Shown here in pieces: positions 62,409 to 64,000 of a stretch of DNA of 64,000 nucleotides. The stretch is from Mycolicibacterium sp. CBMA 226 (GTDB lineage: Bacteria > Actinomycetota > Actinomycetes > Mycobacteriales > Mycobacteriaceae). The stretch lies in assembly GCF_009729075.1 (NCBI RefSeq), contig NZ_VTGY01000033.1:62001-126000 (forward strand), in the 5' to 3' direction. Position numbers and translations under genes: made by a program. Positions within the stretch are counted from its first letter, which is position 1. Each line of letters opens with the position of its first letter. The notes below the pieces were generated by a model that made no database searches, was not told the DNA's origin, and saw only the letters and a program-made list of their open reading frames with translations.

Positions 62409-63827
62409 ATGACCGGGAATGTGCCGCGCGGACGCATTCGCCGCACCATGCCGGTCGCCGGCTTCACCGCGCGCGCCGCGGGCGGTCGCATGGTCGCGGC
62501 CATGCGGGAGAAGGCCGGTAACGCCGGCGCCGTCGAACGGTTCCACGAGCGCACCGCCGAGCAGTACGCCGAACTCCTCGGCCACTCCAAGGGCGTGTTG
62601 ATGAAAGCCGGCCAGTTGGTGTCGATGGTCGACGCCAATGCCATTGGCGCCGGCGAACTTACGCCGTACCAACGGGCGCTGACACGGCTACAGGCCGACG
62701 CGCCACCCATGGACACGGCACTGGCCCGACGCGTCGTGGAGGACGACCTGGACCGGCCCATCCCGGCGGTGTTCGCGTCGTTCTCCGACGAACCCATGGC
62801 AGCCGCGTCCATCGGCCAGGTCCATCGGGCCACCCTGCACGACGGCCGCGACGTCGCAGTGAAGATTCAGTATCCCGGTGTGGCACAGGCCATTCGCGAT
62901 GACCTGTCGAACATCGAACTGCTGGCGACGATGTTCCGATTCGCGGCCGGGGCCGCCGGTGCACTCGGAGCGTCGCTACCCGACGTCACGTCGATATCCG
63001 CGGAGATCTCCGAACGCATCTCCGAAGAGATCGACTACCGCCGCGAAGCCGCACACATCACCGCATTCAGCGAACTCTGGCGTGATCACCCCTACATCCG
63101 CGTCCCCGAACTGGTCGGCGAGGCATCCGGCGACCGCGTCCTGACCATGACGTACCTCGACGGACTGGATTGGGCCGCAGCCCAAGACGCCGAGCAAGAC
63201 ACCAAGAACACCTGGTCTGAGGTGATCGCGCGGTTCGTCACCGGCTCCTACCGGCACGGCCACCTGTTCCATGCCGACCCGCACCCGGGCAACTACCGAT
63301 TCGGCAACGACGGGACCGTCGGCTTCGTCGACTTCGGTTGCGCGAAGGTGCTTCCCGAGGACCAGCGCCGACGCATCGTGAACCTGATGCGCTGCGCGGT
63401 CGAAGGGCGCCGCGACGACCTGCGGTCGAGCATGGTCGAAAGCGGTTTCTTCGCAGCCGATTCCGTGCTGACCGCCGACGACGCGTACCGCTGGTGGGAG
63501 GGCATCATCTACGAGATCCTGGCACCGCAGCCGGTCACCTACACCGACGAGGCCTCGCGGCGGGCCATCGCCTCGATGCTGGACGTCCGCGAGGCCGACC
63601 ACCCCATGCGGCACATCACGGTGCCCGCCGATTTCGTGTTCTTCTCGCGCCTGAACCTGTCGATGAACGCGATTTTCACGGCATTGAACGCCACCTTCCA
63701 CGCCCGCGGAATGCTCGACGAGATGGACGGCGTCGCCGCGCCCGTCACCGACCTGGGCCTCGAACACGAGGCGTGGGTGCAGCGCCGCGGTCTGCCGCAC
63801 GGAATGGACGACCATGAGCACCACTGA
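62409..63827 (+). CDS. ABC1/AarF (UbiB-like) atypical kinase
   Basis: 472 residues. It has the ABC1 KxGQ motif (LMKAGQLVSMVD), the lysine-bearing AAASIGQVHRATL and VAVKIQYPG, and the catalytic HADPHPGNYRF plus the metal-binding VDFGCAKVLP. Family members are ATPase-like kinases linked to quinone and lipid metabolism. No ubiquinone genes are nearby. It overlaps the P450 gene by 14 nt, so the two form an operon. Confidence 0.87.
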   Translation: MTGNVPRGRIRRTMPVAGFTARAAGGRMVAAMREKAGNAGAVERFHERTAEQYAELLGHSKGVLMKAGQLVSMVDANAIGAGELTPYQRALTRLQADAPPMDTALARRVVEDDLDRPIPAVFASFSDEPMAAASIGQVHRATLHDGRDVAVKIQYPGVAQAIRDDLSNIELLATMFRFAAGAAGALGASLPDVTSISAEISERISEEIDYRREAAHITAFSELWRDHPYIRVPELVGEASGDRVLTMTYLDGLDWAAAQDAEQDTKNTWSEVIARFVTGSYRHGHLFHADPHPGNYRFGNDGTVGFVDFGCAKVLPEDQRRRIVNLMRCAVEGRRDDLRSSMVESGFFAADSVLTADDAYRWWEGIIYEILAPQPVTYTDEASRRAIASMLDVREADHPMRHITVPADFVFFSRLNLSMNAIFTALNATFHARGMLDEMDGVAAPVTDLGLEHEAWVQRRGLPHGMDDHEHH

Positions 63828-64000
63828 CCTCACCAGCCCTGCCGCCGCCCGGCTGCCCTGGGACGCCGCGAATCCCTACGTGTTCTACGACGCCCGCCGG
63901 CGCGACGGCGATGTCGTATGGGACGACGTCGCCCAGGGCTGGCTGGTCCTGGGCTACGACGCGGCCCGGCAGGTGCTCGGCGGGACCGGCTGGACCAGTG
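63814..64000 (+). CDS. Cytochrome P450 (3' partial)
   Basis: The first 62 residues of a P450 begin MSTTDLTSPAAARLPWDAA and contain NPYVFYDARRRDG and GWLVLGYDAARQVL, a usual P450 N-terminal pattern (helix A and beta-1 region). The haem-binding cysteine is past the window. It starts inside the ABC1 gene. The P450 family and substrate cannot be told. Confidence 0.82.
   Translation, partial: MSTTDLTSPAAARLPWDAANPYVFYDARRRDGDVVWDDVAQGWLVLGYDAARQVLGGTGWTS

Noticed and set aside
1..64000. Defence island, prophage, CRISPR array, IS element or tRNA gene
   Set aside because: I looked for arrays of short direct repeats, transposase or integrase motifs and cloverleaf sequences and found none; the gene order is mostly the conserved mycobacterial core.

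Overview
The window is high-GC actinobacterial DNA that I read as a non-tuberculous, probably fast-growing Mycobacterium (Mycolicibacterium). The evidence is gene order. From about 6.75 kb to 60.3 kb it follows the M. tuberculosis H37Rv order Rv3579c to Rv3628: rlmB-cysS-ispF-carD-lpqE-radA-disA-Rv3587c-canB-mutY, then Rv3591c-mhuD-lpqF, clpC1-lsr2-lysS, coaX-panD-panC, Rv3603c to Rv3605c, folK-folB-folP-folE-ftsH, lpqG, hpt-tilS-Rv3626c-dacB-ppa. No tRNA, rRNA, IS element, prophage, CRISPR array or recognisable defence system was found.

Layout. 1-6.8 kb: the end of a zinc/manganese-type ABC transporter, a rhodanese divergent from a pxpA-metallohydrolase-transporter operon, and a Tat-exported purple acid phosphatase-like enzyme. 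6.8-20.3 kb: the conserved rlmB-to-lpqF block, with ispD missing from between ispF and carD. It includes the radA-disA pair (DNA repair and c-di-AMP) and the haem-degrading mhuD. 20.3-22 kb: a TetR regulator, an FhuF-like Fe-S protein and a DUF4334 protein. 22-37 kb: a metabolic island joining a non-canonical methylenetetrahydrofolate reductase, PrpR, the prpD-prpB-prpC-pyc operon, MetE under a cobalamin riboswitch, and CbtB/CbtA under a second cobalamin riboswitch. In M. tuberculosis the prpR-prpD-prpC...metE part lies at Rv1129c-Rv1133c, so a synteny junction falls in this window. 37-50 kb: clpC1, lsr2, lysS and the pantothenate and folate operons. 50-60 kb: ftsH, a C-terminal remnant of an epoxide hydrolase, lpqG, a molybdopterin oxidoreductase, and hpt-tilS-metalloprotease-dacB divergent from ppa. 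60-64 kb: a lipase-maturation-factor membrane protein, then a TetR regulator divergent from an ABC1 kinase and a cytochrome P450 cut by the window end.

How the genes work together. The 22-37 kb island reads as metabolism without B12. Propionyl-CoA goes through the methylcitrate cycle rather than the B12-dependent methylmalonyl route, pyruvate carboxylase turns the pyruvate made back into the oxaloacetate that PrpC uses, methionine is made by B12-independent MetE fed with methyl-folate by the MTHFR, and CbtBA takes up cobalt. Both riboswitches would turn MetE and CbtBA off when cobalamin is plentiful.

The most unusual structures are regulatory. A 34-bp perfect palindrome contains both start codons of a divergent gene pair and two overlapping leaderless -10 hexamers. 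Several other genes (radA, mhuD, prpD, lpqG) also show TANNNT hexamers 6-7 nt before the start codon. Five convergent gene pairs share a 4-bp stop-codon overlap.
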